Shown here: positions 1 through 6,737 of the stretch, piece after piece | Layout of the letters: every line of letters starts with the position of its first letter | Numbering within the stretch: position 1 is the stretch's first letter | NCBI GenBank assembly: GCA_947174325.1 | Contig: CAMWIL010000007.1 | Location: 1-35,278 of the forward strand | Source: an uncultured Clostridia bacterium | GTDB lineage: Bacteria > Bacillota > Clostridia > Christensenellales > UBA3700 | DNA: 35,278 bases | Reading direction: 5' to 3' | The notes under the pieces: model-generated | Told to the model about the DNA's origin: nothing | Databases searched by the model: none | Seen by the model: only the letters and a program-made list of their open reading frames with translations | Position numbers and translations under genes: made by a program

Positions 1-503
1 CAACGATACTTATCAGTATTTGATTTAGTATAAATATATTTCAAATTTCCCATTCCTGTTTGATCTAAAAAGTTTAAAAAACTTGTTGCTCTATGACTTA
101 TACGCCTATCAAACACCTCTCCAAAATTAACAACTTCATCGTCATTTCCATTTAATAAAGCTGTAGTTATTTTTTCATCATATAAATCTTTGTTTATTTG
201 TATATAACTTGCATCCACATCTTTTTTATAAAAATTATCAATACTACCAGCACTAGATTTACAACGCATAAAGAATAGAAAACCGCCGTCAGTTTTAATG
301 ACTGTTTCTATACTCTCAACTTTTTGCATTCCATTCTTATTAAAAATATTATCACCTGAACCCAGTACAAAATCAATACAATCACATAATAATGATTTCC
401 CTTTACTATTTGGAGCAAATATATAAGAAACATTATTTTCAAACTGAATAAACCTTTTCTCACCACCTATACAATTCAATGTTATGTTTTCTATTTTAAA
501 CAT
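1..503 (-). CDS. ABC-3C-type SMC/ABC ATPase, N-terminal part (runs off the window)
   Basis: This reading frame is absent from the ORF track because it is open at the window edge. It starts at ATG 503 (MFKIENITLN) and stays open for 167 codons. Residues 30-37 read APNSKGKS, which fits the Walker A pattern [AG]xxxxGK[ST], followed by LLCDCIDFVLG. That P-loop plus a helix ending in FVLG is the arrangement of SMC/RecF-like ABC ATPases. The start is well supported: GGAGGA lies 11 nt upstream and the ATG overlaps the stop of the preceding gene by 8 nt (ATGTTTAA). Together with the two upstream genes this matches the ABC-three-component layout, in which the ATPase is thought to gate a toxic effector. 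Signature motif, Walker B and C-terminus lie outside the window, so the family is inferred from the P-loop and context. Composition is strongly AT-rich, unlike genes to the right. Confidence 0.6.
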   Translation of the reverse strand, partial: MFKIENITLNCIGGEKRFIQFENNVSYIFAPNSKGKSLLCDCIDFVLGSGDNIFNKNGMQKVESIETVIKTDGGFLFFMRCKSSAGSIDNFYKKDVDASYIQINKDLYDEKITTALLNGNDDEVVNFGEVFDRRISHRATSFLNFLDQTGMGNLKYIYTKSNTDKYR

Positions 504-909
504 GATTAATTATTTCCTCCATAAACCACACATCATTCATCTTATATATTTCTCTGCATATTTTTATTTCTTTATCACTTAAAGGTTCAATATCGCTTAA
601 ATATTTTTTATTAAAAGTAATTATTTTATCTGATATTTGAATGTAATTTGCCTTTGCCAATATATCCAGTGATTTAACTATAGTTAAAAAATCATCTTGA
701 TACAATAATATTTTTGAATTTAATCGAGCTAATACATTCTCAAAAACATCATATTTTAATCGCCCAACATTATCACCTTTTGATAAACAATTTTCCAAAC
801 AAAAAATTGTAAACACGCATTTACATACCGATAATGATTCAAAATAACTTATTAATTGATATAGACGAATCGTATATCGTGCCTCTTGCATCATTCCCGT
901 TTTATTCAT
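496..909 (-). CDS. Small middle component of the putative ABC-3C system
   Basis: A 137-aa protein with no signal peptide or membrane segment, predicted mostly helical. It has no motif that identifies it alone; the call rests on its place between a nuclease-like effector and an SMC-type ATPase, both on the same strand with overlapping ends. ABC-3C systems carry such a short middle component, often winged-helix-like. The ORF track starts at a GTG (912), but ATG at 909 follows directly and GGAG lies about 8 nt upstream, so 909 is preferred. The start overlaps the upstream gene's stop by 8 nt and the end overlaps the ATPase start by 8 nt, indicating translational coupling. Very AT-rich codon use. 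Alternative: an unrelated small linker protein. Confidence 0.5.
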   Translation of the reverse strand: MNKTGMMQEARYTIRLYQLISYFESLSVCKCVFTIFCLENCLSKGDNVGRLKYDVFENVLARLNSKILLYQDDFLTIVKSLDILAKANYIQISDKIITFNKKYLSDIEPLSDKEIKICREIYKMNDVWFMEEIINHV

Positions 910-2047
910 CACTCTTACTCCAACTTATCTGCTTGTCTTTTGGCGCTTCATCGCTTGACAAATGAATATAACACCCTTTACTAGAAAACCTATCTAATAT
1001 TATATCTTTATGATTTAACTTTATATCAACAACTTCATAGAACAGTTTATAACGATTATCAGATTCTAATTTTTCGTGATCTCTAAAAATATCATAAGCT
1101 TCAGTTTCAATATACTCAATATCATCTCTTTTTCTTTCAAAATACACCTCACGGATATCTCTATAAAAAAGTTCGTATCGTAAGTAATCTAAAATATCAT
1201 TTTTCAATAAGCCTATTCCATATAATTGAGAAACTTCTCTCTTATTAAAGTCAAAAATATTTTTTATTGTTTCTTCTGTTAAAGATTTTTTCCTAAATAT
1301 TTCAAAATTAGGTTGATACTCATTATCATTTACTTGGCGCGCAGCCGAATTATGTAAACTTAAAAAATCTTTAAATTCTATTTTGCACGACTCTCCTCTT
1401 TCCACAAAATCCCATACACGCTGATTAAGCATTGATAACAATATTGCCAATCGTTTTTCTTTTGCTATATTGCAAGTGACATCACTACAAAAATTGTCTA
1501 TGTAATATTCATAATCTTTTTTTTCTATTTCATTATTGGTAATCAACTGATGATTATCTATTAAGCTGTCAAGAATCGGGTCTAAATCACTTTTAAATTT
1601 ATCTTCATCAAAAACATTGTTAATCAAATATTTATCATATATTTTTCTTAATAAACTGTCCGACCTTAATTTTCTAGATGAATTATTTTTACTTACTAAA
1701 GTTTTAACTATTTTTTCAGACATCTCTTTTTTAGATAAAAAACTATAATTTTGTGAATGAATCAATGTGTATTTAGGATTTTGGATGTTATCTTGATCTA
1801 GCCAATTTAATACTACTTTCATTATGACTGAATCATCTAATTCTCCATTCTTAACTTGTATTAAATTTATTTGATTATATGATTGAATACTATGTGAAAA
1901 CAATTTATCTTCGTCTTTTACGCATTCTATATCATCACGCCCTTCAAAAACAACAGTATGCTCCCTAATATTAACAATAACACTATAAGTAAATACTTTT
2001 AACTGGTAAAGAAAACCTTTTAAACTGTCTATGCCATATGTTGCCAT
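902..2047 (-). CDS. ABC-3C effector: DUF4297/Cap4-like nuclease domain plus C-terminal domain
   Basis: A 381-aa soluble protein. Residues 11-66 carry the pattern G-x2-YQ (11-15), FEGRDDIE (34-41) and IQVKN (63-67). This arrangement (YQ, E..DDIE, QVK) is that of the PD-(D/E)xK-fold DUF4297/Cap4-type DNA endonucleases, with D38/D39, Q64 and K66 as likely active-site residues. The rest is helical and ends GCYIHLSSDEAP..QISW, resembling the tails of ABC-3C effector proteins. Expected role (inference): DNA cleavage on sensing invading DNA, controlled by the ATPase. It is the first gene of the cassette; ATG 2047 is preceded by GGAGAG at about 8 nt and by a good promoter. Its AT-rich sequence suggests lateral acquisition. 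The nuclease call is moderately secure; the ABC-3C label depends on the three-gene context. Confidence 0.6.
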   Translation of the reverse strand: MATYGIDSLKGFLYQLKVFTYSVIVNIREHTVVFEGRDDIECVKDEDKLFSHSIQSYNQINLIQVKNGELDDSVIMKVVLNWLDQDNIQNPKYTLIHSQNYSFLSKKEMSEKIVKTLVSKNNSSRKLRSDSLLRKIYDKYLINNVFDEDKFKSDLDPILDSLIDNHQLITNNEIEKKDYEYYIDNFCSDVTCNIAKEKRLAILLSMLNQRVWDFVERGESCKIEFKDFLSLHNSAARQVNDNEYQPNFEIFRKKSLTEETIKNIFDFNKREVSQLYGIGLLKNDILDYLRYELFYRDIREVYFERKRDDIEYIETEAYDIFRDHEKLESDNRYKLFYEVVDIKLNHKDIILDRFSSKGCYIHLSSDEAPKDKQISWSKSDE

Positions 2048-2106
2048 AATTTAACTCTCCATTTAAAAATTTACTTTTTATCCTAATTTGTCTCTCTTAC
2101 TTTATT

Positions 2107-2135
2107 ATAATATCATACGCTTCTTTATTTTTCAA
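2107..2135 (-). promoter_or_regulatory. Promoter of the ABC-3C cassette
   Basis: On the minus strand TTGAAA (2130-2135) and TATTAT (2107-2112) are separated by exactly 17 bp. The -10 lies about 60 bp upstream of the effector start at 2047, and the direction fits the cassette. Both boxes are near the sigma-A consensus. No clear operator was seen around it. Confidence 0.5.
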
Positions 2136-2280
2136 TAATCTGCTCACAAAATTATTTTTTAGTAAAATATTAAATTTTGAGCGGTCATTGAAAATAATCT
2201 ACTATTCAATTAGACTTTCTAAAAGAGGCACGATTCTTTCGTAACTCTTTTTGCTGGCCGTATAATTTTGCATATATCAA

Positions 2281-2332
2281 GTTCAAGTCCCTAACTCTGT
2301 ATCAATTGGTAGGTTCAAATCCCCCACTCTGT
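2281..2332 (+). repeat. Tandem tRNA T-arm/acceptor-like remnants
   Basis: GTTCAAGTCCCTAACTCTGT (2281-2300) and GTTCAAATCCCCCACTCTGT (2313-2332) match at 17 of 20 positions with a 32-bp offset. Each looks like a tRNA T-loop, 3' T-stem strand and 3' acceptor strand. The second is preceded by TCAATTGGTAG, a typical D-loop sequence, as if the anticodon arm had been deleted. No 5' acceptor strand or CCA was found and the T-stems do not pair, so neither copy is a functional tRNA. Such remnants are typical scars of elements integrating at tRNA genes, but integration here is inference. Confidence 0.4.
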
Positions 2333-2371
2333 CAGGCGATTAAAAAATCCTTTTTGTTCATCATAGACATA

Positions 2372-2392
2372 GCTAAGAAGTTGCTTCTTAGC
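2372..2392. other. Perfect 9-bp hairpin
   Basis: GCTAAGAAG and CTTCTTAGC form a perfect stem around a TTG loop. It lies just before the terminator-like hairpin at 2397-2435. No adjacent gene explains it; it belongs to the composite non-coding region. Confidence 0.4.
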
Positions 2393-2396
2393 GTGA

Positions 2397-2435
2397 AATA
2401 GAAAGTGAGATGCAAAACATCTCACTTTTTCTATT
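2397..2435. terminator. Terminator-like hairpin with U-run
   Basis: GTGAGATG (2405-2412) pairs with CATCTCAC (2418-2425) around a CAAAA loop and is followed by TTTTT on the plus strand; flanking AATAGAAA/TTTCTATT extend the stem with a 2-nt bulge. It has intrinsic-terminator shape on the plus strand, yet no plus-strand gene precedes it, so it may end a non-coding transcript or be part of a repeat. Confidence 0.5.
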
Positions 2436-2644
2436 CCCCTGCTTTTATTCAACTTCTTTTCATAGTGACAAGATTCGGGACATCGAAATTGTGACGCTCG
2501 CTTGCTCGCTATGCCGTCGCTTTGCTCCTTACAAATCCCTCACTCCCTGCCATTTTAAAGGACACTTTGAACAGTGTACTTTTATTTTTGAAAGAGTTGC
2601 GGGATACAGAGAATGCTGTCTTTTCATTTAATTCAGTTTCTATC

Positions 2645-2673
2645 TTTACAAGTTTGAAATTATTGTTTATAAT
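2645..2673 (+). promoter_or_regulatory. Promoter of the PP-loop/EFR1 operon
   Basis: TTTACA (2645-2650), a 17-bp spacer and a perfect TATAAT (2668-2673). Transcription should start near 2680, only about 10 nt before the GTG used by the ORF track, which argues for the later ATG at 2732 as the real start. Confidence 0.6.
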
Positions 2674-2731
2674 ATAAACAAGCGTAATTGTGTCGATTTC
2701 GCTAAACTTTCGGGCGGTCATTAAAAGTACT

Positions 2732-4117
2732 ATGTTTTATTTGCAAAATAGATGGAAATTGGAAAACGGACGTTTGCGCTATTACGGTTTGAGAAATAAA
2801 CCTTATATGTTCAAAAACGTCGTTAAACTGACGAAGTCGCAAGAGCGGATCGTCAAGAACTTGCCTTGCGAACTGAGCGACGCCGAAATTAAAACTATGA
2901 AAGATCTTATCGGAAAGCAAGTCGTCAAATCAGAAGAGTTGCGCGCAACGCCGAAATCGCTCAAAGACGCGCGTTTCTGCAAAACGTGTATCGCAAACGA
3001 TTTTATCATTGCAGGATTGGAATTTGACAAAAACGGTCAATGCCCCATGTGCGCCACTAAAAATGAAACAAAACATCTTAAAAGCGTTGTGCCTGTGAAA
3101 AACACTTTTGAGCATTCCAAAAAGTCAAGATTTGACGTCGCTGTTTTCTATACGGGCGGAAAAGACTCTACTTACCTGCTTTATTATTTATCAAAGGTTC
3201 TTGACTTAAAAGTACTTGCTTTGACTTGGGAACTGCCATTTATGTCCAACTGCGCAAGACAAAGTATCGAGGGCGCAAAAAAATCGTTGAGCAACGTTGA
3301 ATTTATCATTCGCAAAGTTGCTGACGAGGATCTAAAAAAAATCTACAAACGTCTTTATTCGACAGCCGGCAATACTTGCGCTTGTCCGTCGCTGGCATAT
3401 ATACTTTTTTATCCCGAACTCGTCGCCAACAAAGTACCTTACTTTGTTGCCGGCAATGAACCTGCTCAACTTGTCGGATTGTATTACAATCATATGGCGC
3501 CGAAAATCGCATATACTTTCGGCAACAACAAATTTCTAAACGCTATCATAAATCTTGGAAGAATCCTAACTCTGCGCCCGCCTTTGAAACGGGGGCAATT
3601 CCACACTCTTGCCACGATGCGACAGCTTGCATACGGCGATAACTTTATAAAAAATCTTGCGGGATACGGCAATCAGTTGGTACAGAAAGTCGTTGATGCG
3701 ATACACCAAGTCCCATCGATCGTCAAGCCTCTAAAACGCGCTATACGCTCTTCTTCTTTAAGCGGAAATATACCCGCCTTCGTGCAGGTGGATCTCAACG
3801 AGATTTGCGGCGGTCATTACGATTGGAGAAAAATAAAAGACTTGATAATTTCACAATGCGGTTGGGTAGCTCCGGAAAAAACGGATAAGGGATTGCATAC
3901 GAGTTGTAACATCGAAAAATGCAAAGAATATTCTCAATTCATAAGATTTTACAACATGGAAAGCAATATGATCCCTTTCAGCGCATTGGAAATATCCTTG
4001 GCTTCTCGCGACAAGGCGATCACACGCGAAGAAGCGATCGCAGAACTTAATTCAGCATTAGGCTTTTCTTTGGACGAGCCTCCTGAATGCGCGATAACGA
4101 AGGAGTATATAAAATAA
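2732..4117 (+). CDS. PP-loop ATP-pyrophosphatase-like protein with zinc-ribbon-like cysteines
   Basis: A 461-aa cytoplasmic protein. Residues 141-146 read TGGKDS, the PP-loop of the adenine nucleotide alpha-hydrolase superfamily, which adenylates a substrate before amide, sulfur or similar transfer. Upstream, C83-x2-C86 and C104-x2-C107 flank a GLEFDKNGQC stretch, recalling the Zn-ribbon before the PP-loop in N-acetyl sugar amidotransferases (WbpG/PseA type). Further cysteines are C216/C218 (CAC) and C392/C397 (TSCNIEKC), which could bind metal or carry sulfur. The substrate is not recognisable. The ORF track starts at GTG 2690, but that lacks an SD and its first 14 codons lie in the repeat-like region; ATG 2732 is preferred, though it also lacks a good SD. 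The stop overlaps the next start (TAATG), so it should work with the flavodoxin/ferredoxin partner, implying a redox step. Confidence 0.6.
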   Translation: MFYLQNRWKLENGRLRYYGLRNKPYMFKNVVKLTKSQERIVKNLPCELSDAEIKTMKDLIGKQVVKSEELRATPKSLKDARFCKTCIANDFIIAGLEFDKNGQCPMCATKNETKHLKSVVPVKNTFEHSKKSRFDVAVFYTGGKDSTYLLYYLSKVLDLKVLALTWELPFMSNCARQSIEGAKKSLSNVEFIIRKVADEDLKKIYKRLYSTAGNTCACPSLAYILFYPELVANKVPYFVAGNEPAQLVGLYYNHMAPKIAYTFGNNKFLNAIINLGRILTLRPPLKRGQFHTLATMRQLAYGDNFIKNLAGYGNQLVQKVVDAIHQVPSIVKPLKRAIRSSSLSGNIPAFVQVDLNEICGGHYDWRKIKDLIISQCGWVAPEKTDKGLHTSCNIEKCKEYSQFIRFYNMESNMIPFSALEISLASRDKAITREEAIAELNSALGFSLDEPPECAITKEYIK

Positions 4118-4797
4118 TGAATGCGATCGTCTACTACTCCAATACGAACCAATCTAAACGAATTGCCGGCTATTTTGCTGACAAATTAGATTATGCTCTC
4201 TTGGATATTTTCGACATGACGGAATTTGAATTTGACAACCTGATATTGGTATTTCCAATATATTGCCAAAATCTTCCCGACAAAATAAAAAAATTTCTAT
4301 CTCAAACGCAAGCGCCAAATCTTACTTTAATCGCCACTTACGGAAGAATGTGTCACGGAAACGTTTTATGCGAAGCGCAAAAGAAATTTGGACTCAACGT
4401 AATTGCCGCGGCGTACGTTCCTACAAAACATTCTTATTTGCAAGAAGCCGAATTTGAAGATTTCAAAGAATTGGACTGTGTTGTCGAAAAAGTGCTTGCG
4501 CCCTGCCCCGTTGCGATACCTAGATCTTATAAAAACGTTTTTTCAAATTTCTTGAAAAATCAACGCAGTCGAATAGGCGTCAAAATATACAAAACGCCTC
4601 AATGCGACGGATGCAATATTTGCTCTCAAATATGTAAGAACAATGCTATATCCCACGGCGTGACAAACAAGGACTGTATAAGGTGTCTAAAATGCATAAA
4701 CGCTTGTCCAAAGAACGCGTTGAAATTTAAGTTGCGGTCTCCAATGAGGATATATCTCAAAAAGAAAAAACAAAACAAACTTGAAATATATATTTGA
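4117..4797 (+). CDS. EFR1-family flavodoxin fused to 2[4Fe-4S] ferredoxin
   Basis: A 226-aa protein with two domains. Residues 1-130 resemble a flavodoxin (IVYYSNTNQSKRIA at 4-17 includes the FMN phosphate-binding loop). The C-terminal part has two complete CxxCxxCxxxC clusters at C163/166/169/173 and C187/190/193/197, each for a [4Fe-4S] centre. This is the EFR1-type arrangement and implies electron transfer between FMN and two clusters in the cytoplasm. The tail is very basic (LKKKKQNK). The ORF track starts at 4087, but ATG 4117 overlaps the PP-loop stop by one base and has AAGGAG 11 nt upstream, so it is the better start. The tight coupling suggests it delivers electrons to the PP-loop protein or its product. 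Confidence 0.75.
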   Translation: MNAIVYYSNTNQSKRIAGYFADKLDYALLDIFDMTEFEFDNLILVFPIYCQNLPDKIKKFLSQTQAPNLTLIATYGRMCHGNVLCEAQKKFGLNVIAAAYVPTKHSYLQEAEFEDFKELDCVVEKVLAPCPVAIPRSYKNVFSNFLKNQRSRIGVKIYKTPQCDGCNICSQICKNNAISHGVTNKDCIRCLKCINACPKNALKFKLRSPMRIYLKKKKQNKLEIYI

Positions 4798-4804
4798 CTA
4801 CGCA

Positions 4805-4840
4805 AACGCGCCGCTCAAACGAGCGACGCGTTATGGTTTT
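4805..4840. terminator. Bidirectional terminator between convergent genes
   Basis: AACGCG-C-CGCTC and GAGCG-A-CGCGTT form an 11-bp stem with one mismatch around an AAAC loop, with GGTTTT just after on the plus strand. It lies between the convergent EFR1 and leucine-rich-repeat genes and can serve both. The U-run is weak. Confidence 0.5.
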
Positions 4841-4889
4841 AACGTTATTGATTAAATTTCTTTATTATCTCTACGTCGCAGAAATCGCT

Positions 4890-6575
4890 TTATAAATTAG
4901 CTCTTCCCGAATATATTTCGTCCGCCGCGAGCGAAGATATAAAATCAGATATTTCGCTGTCTGTGGCTTCTGTTGAAACCAGTATCAAGATTTCAACTTC
5001 GGGCGAACCGTCGCTTTCTTTATTGAACGTAGTCTTCTGCCAAGTCCACTTGATAGATTCGATATACGCGGTAGAAAAATCGTCGCTTTCATAGAACAAA
5101 TACTCTCCAAGAACAGTAACCGTCTTAGGCAAACGCATATCCTCGAAAGCTACGCCCGCAAAGGCATAAGATTTGATTTCGTTGATACTTGTGATTTGAT
5201 TTCCGCCTTCATTATAGAATTTAAATCTTTTATCCGCTTTTTCTTCATCCGAGCCAACGTTGATTTTAGAACCGAAATACGACGTCTTGTCATAAGAACC
5301 GAAATAAGCGTAAACCACAGTGTGATCGGCGTTTGTAAGCAAACCGTGTTCGTACGAACTTGAAGAATTTGTCTTGCTGAAATTTTGCAACGTCAAGATT
5401 GCAAAATTCTGATTTTCATTGTCTACAGTAATTGCTCGTCTGGAATAAGTAGCGTTGTTGGTGTAGATCGCAAAAGCGCCTTCGCCTATCTTTTCTACGT
5501 TCTTTCCAATCTTGAAATCGCTGTTGTAAAGAAGTCTTGTACAACCCATAAACGCCTTTGCAGGAATTTCTTTTATAGATTCGGGCAACTCTATCGTAGA
5601 GAGATAAGTGCAATCTTGGAATACGCCCTCGCCCATAGTTTCGAGTTCTACGCCCTCGGCAAAATGAACGGTAGCAAGCGACGTATTGTTCATAAACGCA
5701 TTCGCTCCGACTGACTTTATCGTCGCAGGAAATTTGAACTGCGTGAAGTTGGTGGTAATATCCGCAAAAGCTTTATCCCCTATCGTCGTAAGATGAGGGA
5801 ATTCAAGAAGTTCGTTGGCATTTGATCTTAATCTCGTGCTTTGGAAAGCGCTATTGCCGATAGAAGCCAACTCGCAATCTTCGTCAAAGGTAAGTTCGGT
5901 AAACGCCGTAGCTCTGTAAAAAGCCTCGTCTCCGACTTTCTCCAAAGCTTTATTGAAATGCGCGCCGATCAATGCGGTACAGTTTTCAAAAGCGTTTGCG
6001 CCTATTTCCAAAAGTCCGCTCGGCATATAGAAAATTTCTTTGTCGATAGAATTTTCTTCTTCGTCAGAATAATTTTCTCTGCTGAATGAAAATTTAAGCG
6101 AGGAACAGTTGTAGAACGCTTTTTCTCCAATAAGCGTTACGCTGTCCGGAATAACGATGTCTCTAAGAGCCTTGCAACCGCTGAACGCGCCTGCCGGAAT
6201 TTCTTTAAGTCCAAGCGGCAAAACTACTTCTTCCAAAGCCGTCATATCCTTGAACGCTTCGCTCTCCAAACTAAACGCTGTCGAAGTTGTCTTGATTGTA
6301 ATGGTCTTTATGTTGCCAGCCTTGGTTGAAAACGCGTCTTTTGCGATAGAAACTACCCTGTTGCCTCTTACTTTGTCAGGCACAACAACGTCCGTATCGT
6401 CGCCGTCATAGCCCGTAATCGTGGCTCTCGTACCGCTTAGAGTATATGAAAATCCCCCCGAATATTCCGACAACCTTCCCGTACTGACGAGAAGTCCTAT
6501 CACGGTACCCAAAGACGCCAAGGCGATAACGAATACCGATACTACGACAATAATTTGTTTTGTCTTGTTGTTCAT
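4890..6575 (-). CDS. BspA-type leucine-rich-repeat protein, membrane-anchored
   Basis: A 561-aa protein with a short basic N-terminus, one strong hydrophobic segment (about residues 6-31), and an extracytoplasmic part made largely of LRR_5/BspA repeats. Typical units include AFSGCKALRDIVIPDSVTLI and AFMGCTRLLY, with the recurring pattern AFxxCxxLxxIxxPxSVxxIGxxAF between about residues 95 and 390 and again near 465-490. The hydrophobic segment lacks an obvious cleavage site, so it is probably a signal anchor. BspA-like proteins often mediate adhesion or protein binding; the partner here is unknown. Start 6575 is supported by GAGGT about 5 nt upstream and a good promoter. Residues 395-450 interrupt the repeats with a different sequence. 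It probably adds to the surface-protein theme of the window. Confidence 0.85.
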   Translation of the reverse strand: MNNKTKQIIVVVSVFVIALASLGTVIGLLVSTGRLSEYSGGFSYTLSGTRATITGYDGDDTDVVVPDKVRGNRVVSIAKDAFSTKAGNIKTITIKTTSTAFSLESEAFKDMTALEEVVLPLGLKEIPAGAFSGCKALRDIVIPDSVTLIGEKAFYNCSSLKFSFSRENYSDEEENSIDKEIFYMPSGLLEIGANAFENCTALIGAHFNKALEKVGDEAFYRATAFTELTFDEDCELASIGNSAFQSTRLRSNANELLEFPHLTTIGDKAFADITTNFTQFKFPATIKSVGANAFMNNTSLATVHFAEGVELETMGEGVFQDCTYLSTIELPESIKEIPAKAFMGCTRLLYNSDFKIGKNVEKIGEGAFAIYTNNATYSRRAITVDNENQNFAILTLQNFSKTNSSSSYEHGLLTNADHTVVYAYFGSYDKTSYFGSKINVGSDEEKADKRFKFYNEGGNQITSINEIKSYAFAGVAFEDMRLPKTVTVLGEYLFYESDDFSTAYIESIKWTWQKTTFNKESDGSPEVEILILVSTEATDSEISDFISSLAADEIYSGRANL

Positions 6576-6616
6576 ATTTACCTCATAAAAGTACTTTTAC
6601 GTTTATATCAATAGAC

Positions 6617-6632
6617 GAGAGCAAACGCTCTC
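6617..6632. other. Small hairpin in the leader of the LRR gene
   Basis: GAGAGC and GCTCTC pair perfectly around an AAAC/GTTT loop between the promoter and the LRR start. No terminator U-run follows; it could affect mRNA stability or translation. Confidence 0.35.
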
Positions 6633-6662
6633 AATAGCATTATTGCCACCTATCGTTTTTAT

Positions 6663-6691
6663 ATTATATCATACTGAAAAATAAATTACAA
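6663..6691 (-). promoter_or_regulatory. Promoter of the LRR protein gene
   Basis: On the minus strand TTGTAA (6686-6691), a 17-bp spacer and TATAAT (6663-6668). No terminator was seen after the upstream flavoprotein gene, so some read-through is also possible. Confidence 0.5.
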
Positions 6692-6737
6692 TTGTTTGTC
6701 AGTATTATATAAATTTAAGAGTTTCGTTTATATAAAT

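Larger units (their letters stand above)
2136..2644. other. Gene-free composite region between the defence cassette and the PP-loop operon
   Basis: About 500 bp with no convincing gene. It holds two tRNA T-arm/acceptor-like remnants (2281-2332), two consecutive hairpins (2372-2392 and 2397-2435), and a stretch around 2500-2570 that on the minus strand resembles the unit of the 125-bp array at the far end of the window. A 13-bp sequence, GCGGTCATTRAAA, occurs at 2181-2193 and again at 2714-2726 (12/13 identical), roughly bracketing the region. It may be an inserted or rearranged element; the ORF-track ORFs at 2410 and 2509 lie inside it and look spurious. Confidence 0.4.

Noticed and set aside
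2281-2340. Intact tRNA gene
   Set aside because: No 5' acceptor strand, T-stems do not pair, no anticodon arm and no CCA.
2410-2721. Small ORFs on both strands (73 aa plus, 70 aa minus)
   Set aside because: They lie in the repeat/hairpin region, overlap each other and have no good RBS or recognisable domain.
2690-2731. GTG start of the PP-loop gene used by the ORF track
   Set aside because: It is about 10 nt from the predicted transcript start, has no SD, and its codons lie in the direct-repeat sequence; ATG 2732 is preferred.
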